This document shows positions 16,259-25,117 of a DNA stretch of 64,000 nt, piece by piece. The stretch is from DASXUX01 sp036504595. GTDB lineage: Bacteria > Planctomycetota > SZUA-567 > H5-PLA8. The position numbers and the translations under genes were made by a program. Where the stretch lies: NCBI GenBank assembly GCA_036504595.1, contig DASXUX010000042.1, positions 248,001 to 312,000 on the forward strand, written 5' to 3'. A model generated the notes under the pieces. The model was not told the DNA's origin. It saw nothing but the letters and a program-made list of their open reading frames with translations, and did not search any database. How positions within the stretch are numbered: position 1 is the first letter of the stretch; the number at the start of each line of letters is the position of its first letter.

Positions 16259-16705
16259 CTAAGCTCCCTCCAGCAATTCTTGAAACCCTGCCGGCAGCGT
16301 GCGGAGTTGCCCGCCCGGATCGCCGGCAGGATCGACGCCGTTTCCGAAGATGATCGCAACCGCTCTCTCGAAGAATTTCGCTTCGTACTGCGAGCCCGGC
16401 GCGCCGGTGTAGATGCCCGGATGGAAGTACAGATCTTCGTGCTGCGCGCGCGCGTAGGGCAGCGGCGAAATGCAGCGGCCGATCAAGTCCGTTCCCTGCT
16501 GTCCGAGAAACTCAACATGCAGCGAGTTCTGTAGCGCAGCGCCGGCCCGGCCGCCAAAGCCGCGTTTGCGGCCGTAGTGCCCGACCGGGCACAAGTCTTT
16601 CGACACGCCCTCCACATTTCCCAGAGCTTGCTTGAACGCGCGCAGAACCTTCGCGTCGCCTTCTCGCGCAAGGTCTCTGATCGCGCCGTCCACGGTATCG
16701 GACAT
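16259..16705 (-). CDS. gp10-like minor capsid/neck protein in reverse orientation
   Basis: 148 residues: MSDTVDGAIRDLAREGDAKVLRAFKQALGNV..., then a segment SLHVEFLGQQGTDLIGRCISPLPYARAQHE. This resembles HK97 gp10/minor-capsid type head-tail joining proteins (the PLPYARAQHEDLYFHPG stretch is typical). It is the only structural gene on the minus strand, so it is not part of the late transcript. No ribosome site precedes its ATG. Its upstream sequence mirrors that of the divergent gene at 16764. Inverted by rearrangement, possibly silent or phase-variable. Confidence 0.65.
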   Translation of the reverse strand: MSDTVDGAIRDLAREGDAKVLRAFKQALGNVEGVSKDLCPVGHYGRKRGFGGRAGAALQNSLHVEFLGQQGTDLIGRCISPLPYARAQHEDLYFHPGIYTGAPGSQYEAKFFERAVAIIFGNGVDPAGDPGGQLRTLPAGFQELLEGA

Positions 16706-16766
16706 AGATTCGTATTCACTCCCGACACGTGCTCACTGAGTGAATACGCGAGGGAGAATCTATATG
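16703..16766. repeat. Mirrored start regions of two divergent prophage genes
   Basis: CATAGATTC-GTATTCACTC on the left and GAGTGAATACG...GAATCTATATG on the right form an inverted repeat about 64 bp long that runs from one start codon to the other. The right arm carries an extra AGGGAG that serves as ribosome site for the plus-strand gene; the left arm lacks it. Confidence 0.7.
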
Positions 16767-17156
16767 GCTGACGAAGTGAAGCTCACCCCCGAGGCTCGCG
16801 ACCTTCTCGATCTGTACGCGGCGCGCGTGCAAGAGACGATGACGCGCGGCATCGAAAGCGTGCGCGCGGATGTGCACGCGACTGAGGATCGGCTCACACG
16901 GCAGATGACGAAGATCGAAGTGACGCAAGAGAAAATCCTCGACACGCAAATCGAGCAAGGCAAAGACTTGGTTGCGGTCAAGACGCGCCTGGACGAAGGC
17001 GACAAGCGTTTCGTCGAACACTCGACGCGCATCGCGGAACTCGAAAAGAAAGCAGAGAAGCAGGGCAACTCCGTCGCCGGAATTATCGGCGCAATGGCGA
17101 CGGGCGCGGCGGGCGGCGGCATCACGGTTGCCATCGCGAAAGTTCTCGGACACTAA
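16764..17156 (+). CDS. Coiled-coil protein with C-terminal membrane helix (Mu gp25/DUF2730-like)
   Basis: 130 residues. Residues 5-95 are a long coiled coil (EDRLTRQMTKIEVTQEKILDTQIEQGK...), followed by a hydrophobic C-terminus (SVAGIIGAMATGAAGGGITVAIAKVLG). Small coiled-coil membrane proteins of this shape occur next to the small terminase in Mu-like phages and may belong to the lysis or packaging functions. AGGGAG precedes ATG 16764. The family name is a tentative match by shape and place. Confidence 0.65.
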   Translation: MADEVKLTPEARDLLDLYAARVQETMTRGIESVRADVHATEDRLTRQMTKIEVTQEKILDTQIEQGKDLVAVKTRLDEGDKRFVEHSTRIAELEKKAEKQGNSVAGIIGAMATGAAGGGITVAIAKVLGH

Positions 17157-17163
17157 CGGCTAG

Positions 17164-17187
17164 GTTGTCGGAGTTTCCTTCGACAAC
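17164..17187. promoter_or_regulatory. 24-bp inverted repeat, copy 4 (upstream of small terminase)
   Basis: Arms GTTGTCGGA and TTCGACAAC (one mismatch) around a 6-base centre, lying 17 bp upstream of the small-terminase start. It is the only copy in the late region, so the protein that binds it may tie late gene expression to the early switch. Confidence 0.6.
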
Positions 17188-17203
17188 CGCTTCAGGAGTC
17201 GTC

Positions 17204-17806
17204 GTGGCGTACACGGCAGAACAGCAGCGCGATATTGCACGCGAACTGGCGCGGAGTGGCGGCAACGTCATGGCCGCGCTGAAACGTTTGCGCGAGGAGT
17301 ACGAGAGCTTCCGCCAGATCGGCGAGAGCACGCTGCGCCGCTGCCTGAAGGAAGACGGATTCGCTGCGATGGTGGCGGAAGAAGGCGAGCGCATGCTCGC
17401 CGCTCGGGCCGAAGGCATCGCGACCGCAGAACGCGAGCGCGCGCGCCGCGAAGCCGAAGGCACGATGGTGGCGCGCCTGCAACATGACGAGGCGATTCTC
17501 GACGCGCTGCGCAAGCGCGTTGAAGAGGAAACTGCCAAGCCGGACTTCGACACAGACGCAGCCGTTCGGCTCTACGCCACGATGACGAAGATTCACGATC
17601 GGCGCAAGAGCGAACTAATTCCGGCTGTGGCTGAAACGCGCGAAGCAACCGCGCTTGTCGAATCGGTTCTCGAAGCGGCCGTGCAGATGCTCGGGCAAGG
17701 CAAGGCCGGACAATTGATCACGGAAATCAAGACGCGCTACGCCGCGAAGTTGCAGGCGTTCGCTCAAGAGGCACAACAGCAGGAGGCACCGCAGGCCAAT
17801 GGCTAA
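17204..17806 (+). CDS. Probable terminase small subunit
   Basis: 200 residues from GTG 17204 (AGGAG spaced 6 bases; a TTG 13 codons earlier would place the 24-bp repeat inside the gene). The N-terminus AEQQRDIARELARSGGNVMAALKRLREEYESFRQIGESTLRRCLKED is a helix-turn-helix of the kind used by small terminases to recognise packaging sites, followed by a long helical oligomerisation region. It overlaps the fibre gene start by 8 bases. Large terminase lies 3.5 kb downstream rather than adjacent. Confidence 0.65.
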   Translation: MAYTAEQQRDIARELARSGGNVMAALKRLREEYESFRQIGESTLRRCLKEDGFAAMVAEEGERMLAARAEGIATAERERARREAEGTMVARLQHDEAILDALRKRVEEETAKPDFDTDAAVRLYATMTKIHDRRKSELIPAVAETREATALVESVLEAAVQMLGQGKAGQLITEIKTRYAAKLQAFAQEAQQQEAPQANG

Positions 17807-19337
17807 CCTACTCGAAAATCTTCGTGACCTTGCGGCGCGCGCGGGCGTGCCGGCGGGCGCGGTTCAGCGCATGACTGCGCCAGAAGTGCTGCGCGCGGCG
17901 GCGGCAGTGACGCTTGTCGCGGTGACTGCTTTCGCCACGTACAAAATGACCGTCAAGGAATACACAGACTTTCAGCTCACGCAGCAGCCGGCCAATCCTG
18001 AAGCGGGATACTTGCGCGGTTACGCAGGAACGAACGCGCAGTCGATGCGAACCTATTTCTTCATCAACTCGAACGGCAACAAGTACGAGCTGACGATGCA
18101 GGGCAATAGTTTCAACGGGCCTGGGCAACTCGTGAAGCTTCCCGACGACGGCAAGCTGCCGGCGCTCGATGGATCGAACCTGACGAATCTTCCGGGCGGA
18201 AGCGGCGCGACAACGGATGCGAGCGCCCTGATCACCGGCACACTCGACGATGCGCGGTTGAGCGCGAACGTGCCCGTTATGACGGCGGGCGCTCTGCCTG
18301 CGGTTAGCGGGGCGAACCTAACGAACTTGCCGGGCGGCGCAAGCTACGTCACCGGCACGGATTTCATCGGCGGCAGTGTTGGCGCGCCCGTGACCGACGT
18401 TTGGTTTGGCAACGGGAAGTCGTCTGCGACACCAACCGACTACATGATCAGTGGCACCAACTCGACTGATGAGGCCGTGCCCGGTGGTAGCGTAATCCTC
18501 GCGGGCGGAGGCGCTACCAACACAGGATTCGGCGGCTCAATCATTTTCAAGACTACAAGTTCCGGGCTACAGGCTCCCGTCGAAAGGCTTCGCATTGATC
18601 AAGCAGGAGGCATCTATACTGCGAACGGTGGAACGATCTTTGGTTCATCGGTCACGGCGTTTATGGGTGCTGCTGGCGGAAATCCTGGAGGCCAAGGTAC
18701 AGTGCCAGCGCCAGCGGCTAACGATGACATGGCGGGCAAGTTCCTGAAGGCGAGCGGCGGATGGGAAGTGCCGCCCACGCCGGGGGATTTTTTCGGAGAC
18801 GGGGGCGGAGGCGGATCGCACGGGCTTGTGCCCGCGCCTGCGGCCGGCGACGCGGCGGCAGGGAAGTTTTTGAAGGCAAGCGGTAGTTGGGAAGTGCCGT
18901 CTCCCCCGCAATACACCGTGTCAACGCAGGGCAGTCAGACGGTAGTAACTGCAACTCCGAGCGCCTGTCCATTTACGTGGGAGGTGTACGACAGCGACAC
19001 GATGCACGACACCGTGACAGACAACACAAAAGTTACGGCTATCCACGCAGGGCTGTATCTCGTGACGTGCAACTACGCCTGGGCTGATGGCACTGGCGGC
19101 GCGTACCGCAAGGTTGCGCTGAAATTGAACGGCCTCGCAGAGGTTTCGGAGCAGCGGCGTGAACCGCCGGCCAGCAGCAATAGCATGATGCTGCGCTCCT
19201 CGTTCTCACAGATCGTCAGTCTGAACACGAATGAGTATTTGGAGGTCTGGGCAGACCAGGATTCAGGCAGCGACCTGAATATGGAGGCGAAGATTCAGGT
19301 GCATTACGTGGGACCGTACATCGCGCCGAACTGGTAG
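17799..19337 (+). CDS. Tail-fibre-like protein with C1q-type head domain
   Basis: 512 residues. After a helical N-terminus with a hydrophobic stretch (VLRAAAAVTLVAVTAFATY, about 30-48), the protein shows repeated fibre motifs (ALDGSNLTNLPGG and VSGANLTNLPGG; two repeats of APAAxDxxAGKFLKASGxWEVP with Gly-rich linkers), then a C-terminal ~130-residue domain from about 380 (CPFTWEVYDSDTMHDTV...IHAGLYLVTCNYAWADGT...EYLEVWADQDSG) that looks like a C1q/TNF-like jelly roll, a common receptor-binding head. It is inserted between the two terminase genes, away from the tail module. Confidence 0.7.
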   Translation: MANLLENLRDLAARAGVPAGAVQRMTAPEVLRAAAAVTLVAVTAFATYKMTVKEYTDFQLTQQPANPEAGYLRGYAGTNAQSMRTYFFINSNGNKYELTMQGNSFNGPGQLVKLPDDGKLPALDGSNLTNLPGGSGATTDASALITGTLDDARLSANVPVMTAGALPAVSGANLTNLPGGASYVTGTDFIGGSVGAPVTDVWFGNGKSSATPTDYMISGTNSTDEAVPGGSVILAGGGATNTGFGGSIIFKTTSSGLQAPVERLRIDQAGGIYTANGGTIFGSSVTAFMGAAGGNPGGQGTVPAPAANDDMAGKFLKASGGWEVPPTPGDFFGDGGGGGSHGLVPAPAAGDAAAGKFLKASGSWEVPSPPQYTVSTQGSQTVVTATPSACPFTWEVYDSDTMHDTVTDNTKVTAIHAGLYLVTCNYAWADGTGGAYRKVALKLNGLAEVSEQRREPPASSNSMMLRSSFSQIVSLNTNEYLEVWADQDSGSDLNMEAKIQVHYVGPYIAPNW

Positions 19338-19356
19338 GCGCGCAACTGGAGACGTG

Positions 19357-19776
19357 ATGAGCTTTCCCGAGTACGGCGCGGCGATCGAGCAAGTCGGCGA
19401 CTGGATTGTCACCGAAGCGAAGGCCGTCGCGGGCACGACGATCTTCTTGGAACCTTCACTTCCGCCCGCGCCGGACGCGGTGTGCGCGCTCTTTGAGAAT
19501 GGCGGCGATTGGGATGAGTCCAGCAACGCGCAGAACTGGCGGCTGCATCTGGTCACGCGCGCGGCAACGTTGAAGGAAGGGCGCGCGCTCGCGGCGAAGA
19601 CGATCAAAGCGATCCTCGCGGGCTTCAAGAAGAATCCGAAGCCGGTCCCGAGCGGCATTCGCAACATCATGGTCGATTCGTTGCCCGCGCTGCAACTTCG
19701 CGATGATCGCGGGCGCGTGATTATCGAGACGCGCTTCCGCATGCTGGTTTCCGCGATCAGTGAGTTCGACAGCTAG
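19357..19776 (+). CDS. Probable tail terminator or head-tail joining protein
   Basis: 139 residues: MSFPEYGAAIEQVGDWIVTEAKAVAG...ALFENGGDWDESSNAQNWRLHLVTRAATLKEGRALAAKTIKAIL. The layout (N-terminal helix, VCALFENGG strand, central helix, IETRFRMLVSAI strand) resembles siphophage minor capsid/tail terminator proteins that cap the tail tube. It stands directly before the portal gene. GTG three bases earlier is an alternative start. Confidence 0.55.
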   Translation: MSFPEYGAAIEQVGDWIVTEAKAVAGTTIFLEPSLPPAPDAVCALFENGGDWDESSNAQNWRLHLVTRAATLKEGRALAAKTIKAILAGFKKNPKPVPSGIRNIMVDSLPALQLRDDRGRVIIETRFRMLVSAISEFDS

Positions 19777-19784
19777 GAGGTTCT

Positions 19785-21188
19785 ATGGGCGGCAATTTTG
19801 GACCGTGGACGCTGACACCGCTCGAAGAGCAGCGCCTGTACGATTACGCGTTGGTTGACGATTTGATCGGGAAGCACGCGCAAGCACATGATCCGCTCTA
19901 CGCCCGCGACATCCGCAATGCGAAAGACTGCTATCAGAAGCCGCCGCAACTCTGGGTAAACATTCCGGGCCTTGTCGCGCGCACTGCCGCCGATCTACTT
20001 TTGCCGAAGCCGCCCACGATCAAACCCACCGTCGAAAATCCCGAGTTGCAAACGCGCATCGATTCGATCGCAACACGCTCGCGCTTGCGGCGCGTGGCAT
20101 GGCGCGCGGCGTACTGGCTCTCAGCGCACGGCGACTCCTATCTATTGATCAGCGATGTCCCCCAGGTCAAAGGCGGGAAACCGCAGCCGGTCATTTCGAT
20201 GCGTCGCGCAAGCAACTCGCTGGCACGAAACGTCCGGCCGGAAGACGCCCCGTTCGACCGCCAGTTTGTCTTCCGCTCATACCTGCCTGATGGCACGCAG
20301 ATTTTCCGTGAAGTGCTCGCGGGCCGTGACAACTGGTCTGCGTTCGCATCGAGCGGAACAACGCAACTGCCCGACGCTTTCAAGAACGCGGGCGGCGAGA
20401 CGCGCGAAGTCGTGCCGCTGGCCGTGCATCTTTCCGCGATGCGGGAAGATCCTGACGACGAAGGCTTCGGCGAAGGCGACTCGACCGGCTGCGACGATCT
20501 AGCCTACGAGATCAGCAACCGCTTCCGCCAAGTCTCGAAGATTTTGGATCGCCACGCCGAACCGCCGATGAACGTGCCGGAAGGCGCGCTCGATGAAGAA
20601 GGCAAACTCGACGTGTCGCAGATCAAGGCGTTCAGTCGTGACCAGAGCGGCAACGGCGCGGAGTACATCACGTGGACTTCGCAGCTTCAAGAAGCGTACA
20701 CGGAAATCGACAAGATTATGGAGTTGCTGTCGCTCTTGACCGAAACGCCGGCGGCGCTGTGGGGACGCGATAAAAACGGGCTCGCAGAAAGCGGCCGGGC
20801 GCTCAAGTTCCGGCTTCTCGCCGGCCTGGGAAAGGCGCGCCGATCCGGCGGCGAGTTGGCCGAAGGGTTCACCGAAGCTTTCCGCCTCGCGTTGCGTCGC
20901 GAGGACGTGCTCAACGGCCGGACGCCCGGCGACTATCAGCTCACAGTTGAAATGCCGGACACGTTCATCGCGGATGAAGTCGAGATCACAGACAAGGTTC
21001 AGAAGCTCCGCGCGGCAAACGCTATGTCGATTCGGCAAGCCGTGGAAGTCGGGCAAGGGTTAACCGGGAAGCAACTGGACGCCGAAACGGCAGAGATCGA
21101 AGCCGAAGGCGGGCAAAGTGCCCCTTTGGGACTCGAAACCGGGCGCTTTTTGGGCGGGAAACCTGGAAACGTTACAGGCGCGCCATGA
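19785..21188 (+). CDS. Phage portal protein (SPP1 gp6-like)
   Basis: 467 residues. It fits the gp6-like portal family by length and internal motifs: a segment DAKDCYQKPPQLWVNIPG-like early strand (here about 47-62), the AYWLSAHGDSYLLISDV core (about 109-125), the helical region EGFGEGDSTGCDDLAYEISNRFRQVSKILDRHA, and TETPAALWGRDKNGLAESGRALK near 325-347. It forms the ring through which DNA enters the capsid and joins the tail. GGAGG precedes the start. Confidence 0.85.
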   Translation: MGGNFGPWTLTPLEEQRLYDYALVDDLIGKHAQAHDPLYARDIRNAKDCYQKPPQLWVNIPGLVARTAADLLLPKPPTIKPTVENPELQTRIDSIATRSRLRRVAWRAAYWLSAHGDSYLLISDVPQVKGGKPQPVISMRRASNSLARNVRPEDAPFDRQFVFRSYLPDGTQIFREVLAGRDNWSAFASSGTTQLPDAFKNAGGETREVVPLAVHLSAMREDPDDEGFGEGDSTGCDDLAYEISNRFRQVSKILDRHAEPPMNVPEGALDEEGKLDVSQIKAFSRDQSGNGAEYITWTSQLQEAYTEIDKIMELLSLLTETPAALWGRDKNGLAESGRALKFRLLAGLGKARRSGGELAEGFTEAFRLALRREDVLNGRTPGDYQLTVEMPDTFIADEVEITDKVQKLRAANAMSIRQAVEVGQGLTGKQLDAETAEIEAEGGQSAPLGLETGRFLGGKPGNVTGAP

Positions 21189-21300
21189 ACGCGGATTGTG
21201 GCTGAAACGCCATAAGATTGCCCATTGATCAATAAAAACGCAATAGCGGGCCTCCCGTCTGTTGAAAAAGGCATTTCTGGGGCAAGTGAAGGGGCTGAAG

Positions 21301-22779
21301 ATGGCGAAACGGACACCCAAGCTGCCCCAAAGTGAACCGCCGGTCATAATCGACCCGATCGATCAGGCCCTTTCTGCTGCCCAAAAATCGGCCACAAAAA
21401 CCGCCGCGAAGATTACGAAAGCGTCCGACCTCACTCCTTACGTCCAGGTGCTCGATCCTAAGGGCATCAACTTGTCGAAGATGGAACGCTGGCCTATCGC
21501 TGTCGAATTGCTCGACACGTTTTGGACGCAGCACAAGCGGACCATCATCAAGAAGGCGCGGCAACTGGGCGTCTCATGGGACTTCGCGCTATACACGCTT
21601 TTTCACATGGGCTGGAAGGGCTACCGCACCGTCGCCAGCGTCAACTACACGCAGGAAGCGGCCAGCGAACTGATCTGGCGTATGCGTACCCTTTGGCAAA
21701 CGATGCCCGCCGCAATGCGCCCGCCACTTCGCAAAGGCACAAGTTGGAGTTCGCAGAGTGTTGAACTCGCGAACGGATCGCGCGCGATGGCGTTGGCGAC
21801 AAAGGATGTTTCCGGAGCCGGATACACCTACTCGCTGATGGGCATCGACGAAGCGGGTCTGATCCCTGATCTTGCAAGCAACTGGGCGGCGCTGCTTCCC
21901 GCCGTCGAATTCGGCGAGCTTCACATGTTTTCGACGCCGCGCGTTGAAGCTGGCAAGTTCGCCGAAGTCTGGAAGCTCTGCCTGTCCGGCCTGGGCGATC
22001 CGTTCGTTCATCGCGAAATCTTCTGGAATGAGCGGCCTGGACGCGATGAAGCCTGGAAGCAGGCGCGCATCAAAGAACTCGGGCAGCGCGACTTCGACCG
22101 CGAGTATGGCGGGAAGTTCAGCAGACCAGGTGCGTGTTACTTTGCTGACGAGACGATCACGCCGCTTCGCGCGGGCGTGAAGCAGCCGATCAAGATCTTA
22201 TGGGACGGGCATCTTCTCATTTACGAAATGCCGAACCCTGCGGACACCGCTGTCATCGGTTCCGACGTGGCTGAAGGCTTCGAAGATGGAGACGCGAGTT
22301 GCGCTCATGTACTCAGCCGCCGCACTGGCCGCCAGCTCGCCAAGCTCTATGGCCGCATCGACGTGACACAGTGGGCTGAGTACCTTGTCGATCTGGCGAA
22401 AATGTACGGCAACGCGTGGATCGGCGTTGAAGCAAACAATCACGGCCATGCCGTCTGCATGTGGATATACAAGCATCTGCGATGGAAAAAGCTCTACCGC
22501 GAAACGCGCGAAGCGAAAGGCGCTCTCGGCGCGCCCAGTGAACGGCTTGGAATCCTCACTGACGTTGCCAGTAAGCCGGCCATGCTGGCTGAACTCAGCA
22601 CGGGCCTGCGCAAGGGCTCGATCGCTGTGTTCGACGCGCAGACCGTCGAGGAACTTTCCACTTACCTCTCTTTGCCCGGCGGCGGTTACGGCGCGCAGCC
22701 TGGGCAACACGATGATTGTGTGACCGGCTTAATGATCGCGCAGAACTGTCGCGGGCGCGCATGCCCGAGGATGATCTGA
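21301..22779 (+). CDS. Terminase large subunit
   Basis: 492 residues; the packaging motor and nuclease. The Walker-A-like stretch KKARQLGVSW (about 84-93), the Walker B MGIDEAG (about 180-186) and the nuclease aspartates (VIGSDVAEGFEDGD, GVEANNHGHA, GQHDDCV) are in the right order. The usual Walker A lysine in RQxGKS is not present (RQLGVSW), a variant seen in other TerL proteins. Start at ATG 21301; a TTG 13 codons earlier is possible. Portal lies upstream, the reverse of the common terminase-portal order. Confidence 0.9.
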   Translation: MAKRTPKLPQSEPPVIIDPIDQALSAAQKSATKTAAKITKASDLTPYVQVLDPKGINLSKMERWPIAVELLDTFWTQHKRTIIKKARQLGVSWDFALYTLFHMGWKGYRTVASVNYTQEAASELIWRMRTLWQTMPAAMRPPLRKGTSWSSQSVELANGSRAMALATKDVSGAGYTYSLMGIDEAGLIPDLASNWAALLPAVEFGELHMFSTPRVEAGKFAEVWKLCLSGLGDPFVHREIFWNERPGRDEAWKQARIKELGQRDFDREYGGKFSRPGACYFADETITPLRAGVKQPIKILWDGHLLIYEMPNPADTAVIGSDVAEGFEDGDASCAHVLSRRTGRQLAKLYGRIDVTQWAEYLVDLAKMYGNAWIGVEANNHGHAVCMWIYKHLRWKKLYRETREAKGALGAPSERLGILTDVASKPAMLAELSTGLRKGSIAVFDAQTVEELSTYLSLPGGGYGAQPGQHDDCVTGLMIAQNCRGRACPRMI

Positions 22780-22780
22780 A

Positions 22781-22963
22781 GTGAATCGTGATCTTGCCCG
22801 CCGAATCTTCCGGCCACTTACGCGCAAGAACTGCTACCGCAAGCGCCGCTTTCACGAACACAAACAGGCGAAGCACGCCGCGCGACTGACCGGCCTGCGC
22901 GCCTATTTCTGTGACGTCTGCAACGGCTATCACCTCACCTCCCGCCCGCTTCAGTTTGGCTGA
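22781..22963 (+). CDS. Small basic zinc-finger-like phage protein
   Basis: 60 residues: strongly basic helix (TRKNCYRKRRFHEHKQAKHAA) followed by AYFCDVCNGYHLTS. The CxxC...H motif near the C-terminus is typical of small phage and plasmid proteins with the ending 'C-x2-C-x-WHLTS'. GTG start one base after the terminase stop. Role unknown, probably nucleic-acid binding. Confidence 0.65.
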   Translation: MNRDLARRIFRPLTRKNCYRKRRFHEHKQAKHAARLTGLRAYFCDVCNGYHLTSRPLQFG

Positions 22964-23023
22964 TTTCGTATTCATCCGCAGCGAAGTTCTCTTCTGCGTG
23001 GGCTGAACTGGAGACTGCGAGAC

Positions 23024-23581
23024 ATGGCGAAGATTTCCGAATTGATCGAGGCTGGGCTGAAGGTCGAGGCGACGAAGCCGCTGGCCGAAGCTCTGAAGGC
23101 AGAGCTGGGCGAACTGGCCGGCGTGGAAGCGAAGGATGTTGTGGTTCGCTTGACCACGGCCGAAACGCGCGTCGGGGAACTGACGACGGCCGTCAAAGAC
23201 CTCGAACCGAAGGCCAAAGGCGCAGAAGCAGCGCAGGCCAAGCTGGAAGAATACAAGACGAAGGATCGCAACACGATTCTCGCGGCGGCATTCGAGAAGG
23301 CTGGCAAGGAGAACGGCCTGAATCCGAAGGCTATCGATACGGCGCGTCGGCTTGCTGAAGAGCGCCTGAAGTCCGTGGATGTTGATCTGGACAAGAAGAC
23401 GGTTACGGGTTTGACCAAGGACATCTTCGATGCCTTGAAGGCGTCCGACCCCGTTCTCTTCGAAGTCGGGGCAAATCCCGCGATGCCAGCGGCTGGCGGC
23501 AAAGCTGCGGAAGCGGCGGCCGAGGCCGCTAAGACGCCGGAGATTTCCGGACCGATCGGGTACTTCGCACAACGCAAGTGA
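23024..23581 (+). CDS. Capsid scaffolding protein
   Basis: 185 residues, highly charged and helical with a long coiled-coil centre (about 45-90) and a low-complexity Ala-rich tail, directly upstream of the major capsid gene: the hallmarks of a scaffold. No protease domain is visible in or around it, so the scaffold is probably recycled or removed without a dedicated protease. Confidence 0.75.
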   Translation: MAKISELIEAGLKVEATKPLAEALKAELGELAGVEAKDVVVRLTTAETRVGELTTAVKDLEPKAKGAEAAQAKLEEYKTKDRNTILAAAFEKAGKENGLNPKAIDTARRLAEERLKSVDVDLDKKTVTGLTKDIFDALKASDPVLFEVGANPAMPAAGGKAAEAAAEAAKTPEISGPIGYFAQRK

Positions 23582-23648
23582 CGCCGGAGTGTCCGGCGAG
23601 ACGGAAGGCGCGCCGGTCTGGACCGGCACTGAATAGGAGAATTGAATC

Positions 23649-24590
23649 ATGACGTTGAGTCTCGCCGACTGGGCGAAAACGATCAGCGATCCGAAGGGTC
23701 AGGCGGACATCCTTCAGACGACGGAATCCCTGCAAGCGGGATGGCCGCTGCTGAAGATTCTGCCGTTCCGGCCTGAGAAGGGGCAAGGCTTCATCGCCAA
23801 CTTCGTTGGCCGCAGCGCGCAGGCCGCAACCCGCGCGATGAATGCGGAGTTCACTGAAAGCTCCGGTCCGATCACGGACTACACGTTCACGAAGCGCGCG
23901 GCCGGCGGCGCGATCAAGTTGGACGTGAACCAGATCGACAGTGATCCGCGCGGCACGATTCGCGGCATCCTGATGACCGAAAAGCTGCGCGACATCGGCG
24001 CGCGCCTGAACCGGATGTGGTTCACCGGCGACAAGGCTGACGCGGGCGGTGCTCAGTGGACCGGCGTCAACAAGCTGTGCACTGATCTGGCGAAGGTCAT
24101 CTACGCCGGGGACAACGGCGCGGTGGTCACGGCCGCGATGATGGATGCGCTGATCGCGTTGGTGCCGGGCTGCAACGCGATTCTCTGCAATCGCACACTG
24201 GCCGTGCAGATTGATGGCCTGAACGTCGGCATCGCGAAGTACGTTGTGCTGAACCAGGGCGGCATCACATCCGACATGTTCGTTCCGACGTACAAGGGCA
24301 TCGCGATCATCCCGATCGCCGAAGCGCCGGATGACACCACGGGCGTGGATACGGAAATCCTGCCGTTCGATGAAGAGCGCGGGAATTCCGGCGCGGCCTG
24401 TTCTCGCATCACGGCCGCGCGCATCGGCCTTGACGGGCTGTTCGGTGTCCACACGGACATCTTCAGTCTCAGCGCCCCGCGCCGCGCTGGCGCGTTCGAG
24501 ACCACGGACATGAACTGGTTCATGGCCGGTCTGGCCACGAATAAGACGAATGCCGTCGCACAGCTTCGCGGCGTCAAGGCCACGGCCTAG
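23649..24590 (+). CDS. Major capsid protein (HK97-fold)
   Basis: 313 residues. Position (after scaffold, before connector) and pattern support an HK97-like coat protein: an N-arm helix, E-loop-like stretch FTESSGPITDYTFTKRAAGGAIKLDVNQIDSD, spine-helix region, and a P-domain around LNRMWFTGDKADAGGAQWTGVNKL. The segment YKGIAIIPIAEAPDD... is a typical C-terminal strand. Ribosome site AGGAGA upstream. No delta-domain (pro-head cleavage) is seen, in line with the separate scaffold gene. Confidence 0.85.
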   Translation: MTLSLADWAKTISDPKGQADILQTTESLQAGWPLLKILPFRPEKGQGFIANFVGRSAQAATRAMNAEFTESSGPITDYTFTKRAAGGAIKLDVNQIDSDPRGTIRGILMTEKLRDIGARLNRMWFTGDKADAGGAQWTGVNKLCTDLAKVIYAGDNGAVVTAAMMDALIALVPGCNAILCNRTLAVQIDGLNVGIAKYVVLNQGGITSDMFVPTYKGIAIIPIAEAPDDTTGVDTEILPFDEERGNSGAACSRITAARIGLDGLFGVHTDIFSLSAPRRAGAFETTDMNWFMAGLATNKTNAVAQLRGVKATA

Positions 24591-24664
24591 CCGTAGCCGT
24601 TCACAACGGAACCTGGGCGGCCAGCTCTCGCCGGGCTGGCCGCTCTCCTTAAAGGACTGTGGCG

Positions 24665-25108
24665 ATGGCTGATCCCTACGAATCGATTCTTAAAGACACC
24701 GAAAGCGGTGCCGACTCGAATTCGTACATCAGCTTGTCCGAAGCCAAGACGCTCGCCGCGCAGATGGGGCTCGCGAGCTGGACGGGTAAGACGGATCAGC
24801 AGATTGATCAAGCGCTCTTGAGGGCATGCATCGAAATTGAAGCACACCGCTTTCACAACGCGGTCAAGGATGTCGCCGCCCAGGCGCTGACGTTTCCGCG
24901 CAAGGTTGACTACGCGACGCCCGACGTTGTGCGGCTGGCGCAGGTGTACCAAGCCGATTGGTTGATGGTGAATGGCGAAGCTGACCGCAAACAATGGGAA
25001 GGCGCGAAGGCTTCGCCGATGGATGCGGGGGTTGGCTCGCCGCTTTGTCCCAGAGCCTTCACGGTGCTTGCGAAACTGATTTCGCGAGTCGGCTCATTCA
25101 AAGACTAG
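24665..25108 (+). CDS. Head-tail connector (DnaT-like/gp6-type neck protein)
   Basis: 147 residues: MADPYESILKDTESGADSNSYISLSEAKTLAAQMG..., which matches the N-terminal pattern of head-tail connectors annotated as DnaT-like ('...G.G.  ANSYvsla eAdayf'). The helix FHNAVKDVAAQALTFPRK follows. Start taken at ATG 24665 because AAAGGA sits 8-9 bases upstream; GTG 24659 is too close to it. Confidence 0.75.
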   Translation: MADPYESILKDTESGADSNSYISLSEAKTLAAQMGLASWTGKTDQQIDQALLRACIEIEAHRFHNAVKDVAAQALTFPRKVDYATPDVVRLAQVYQADWLMVNGEADRKQWEGAKASPMDAGVGSPLCPRAFTVLAKLISRVGSFKD

Positions 25109-25117
25109 GAGACAAAC

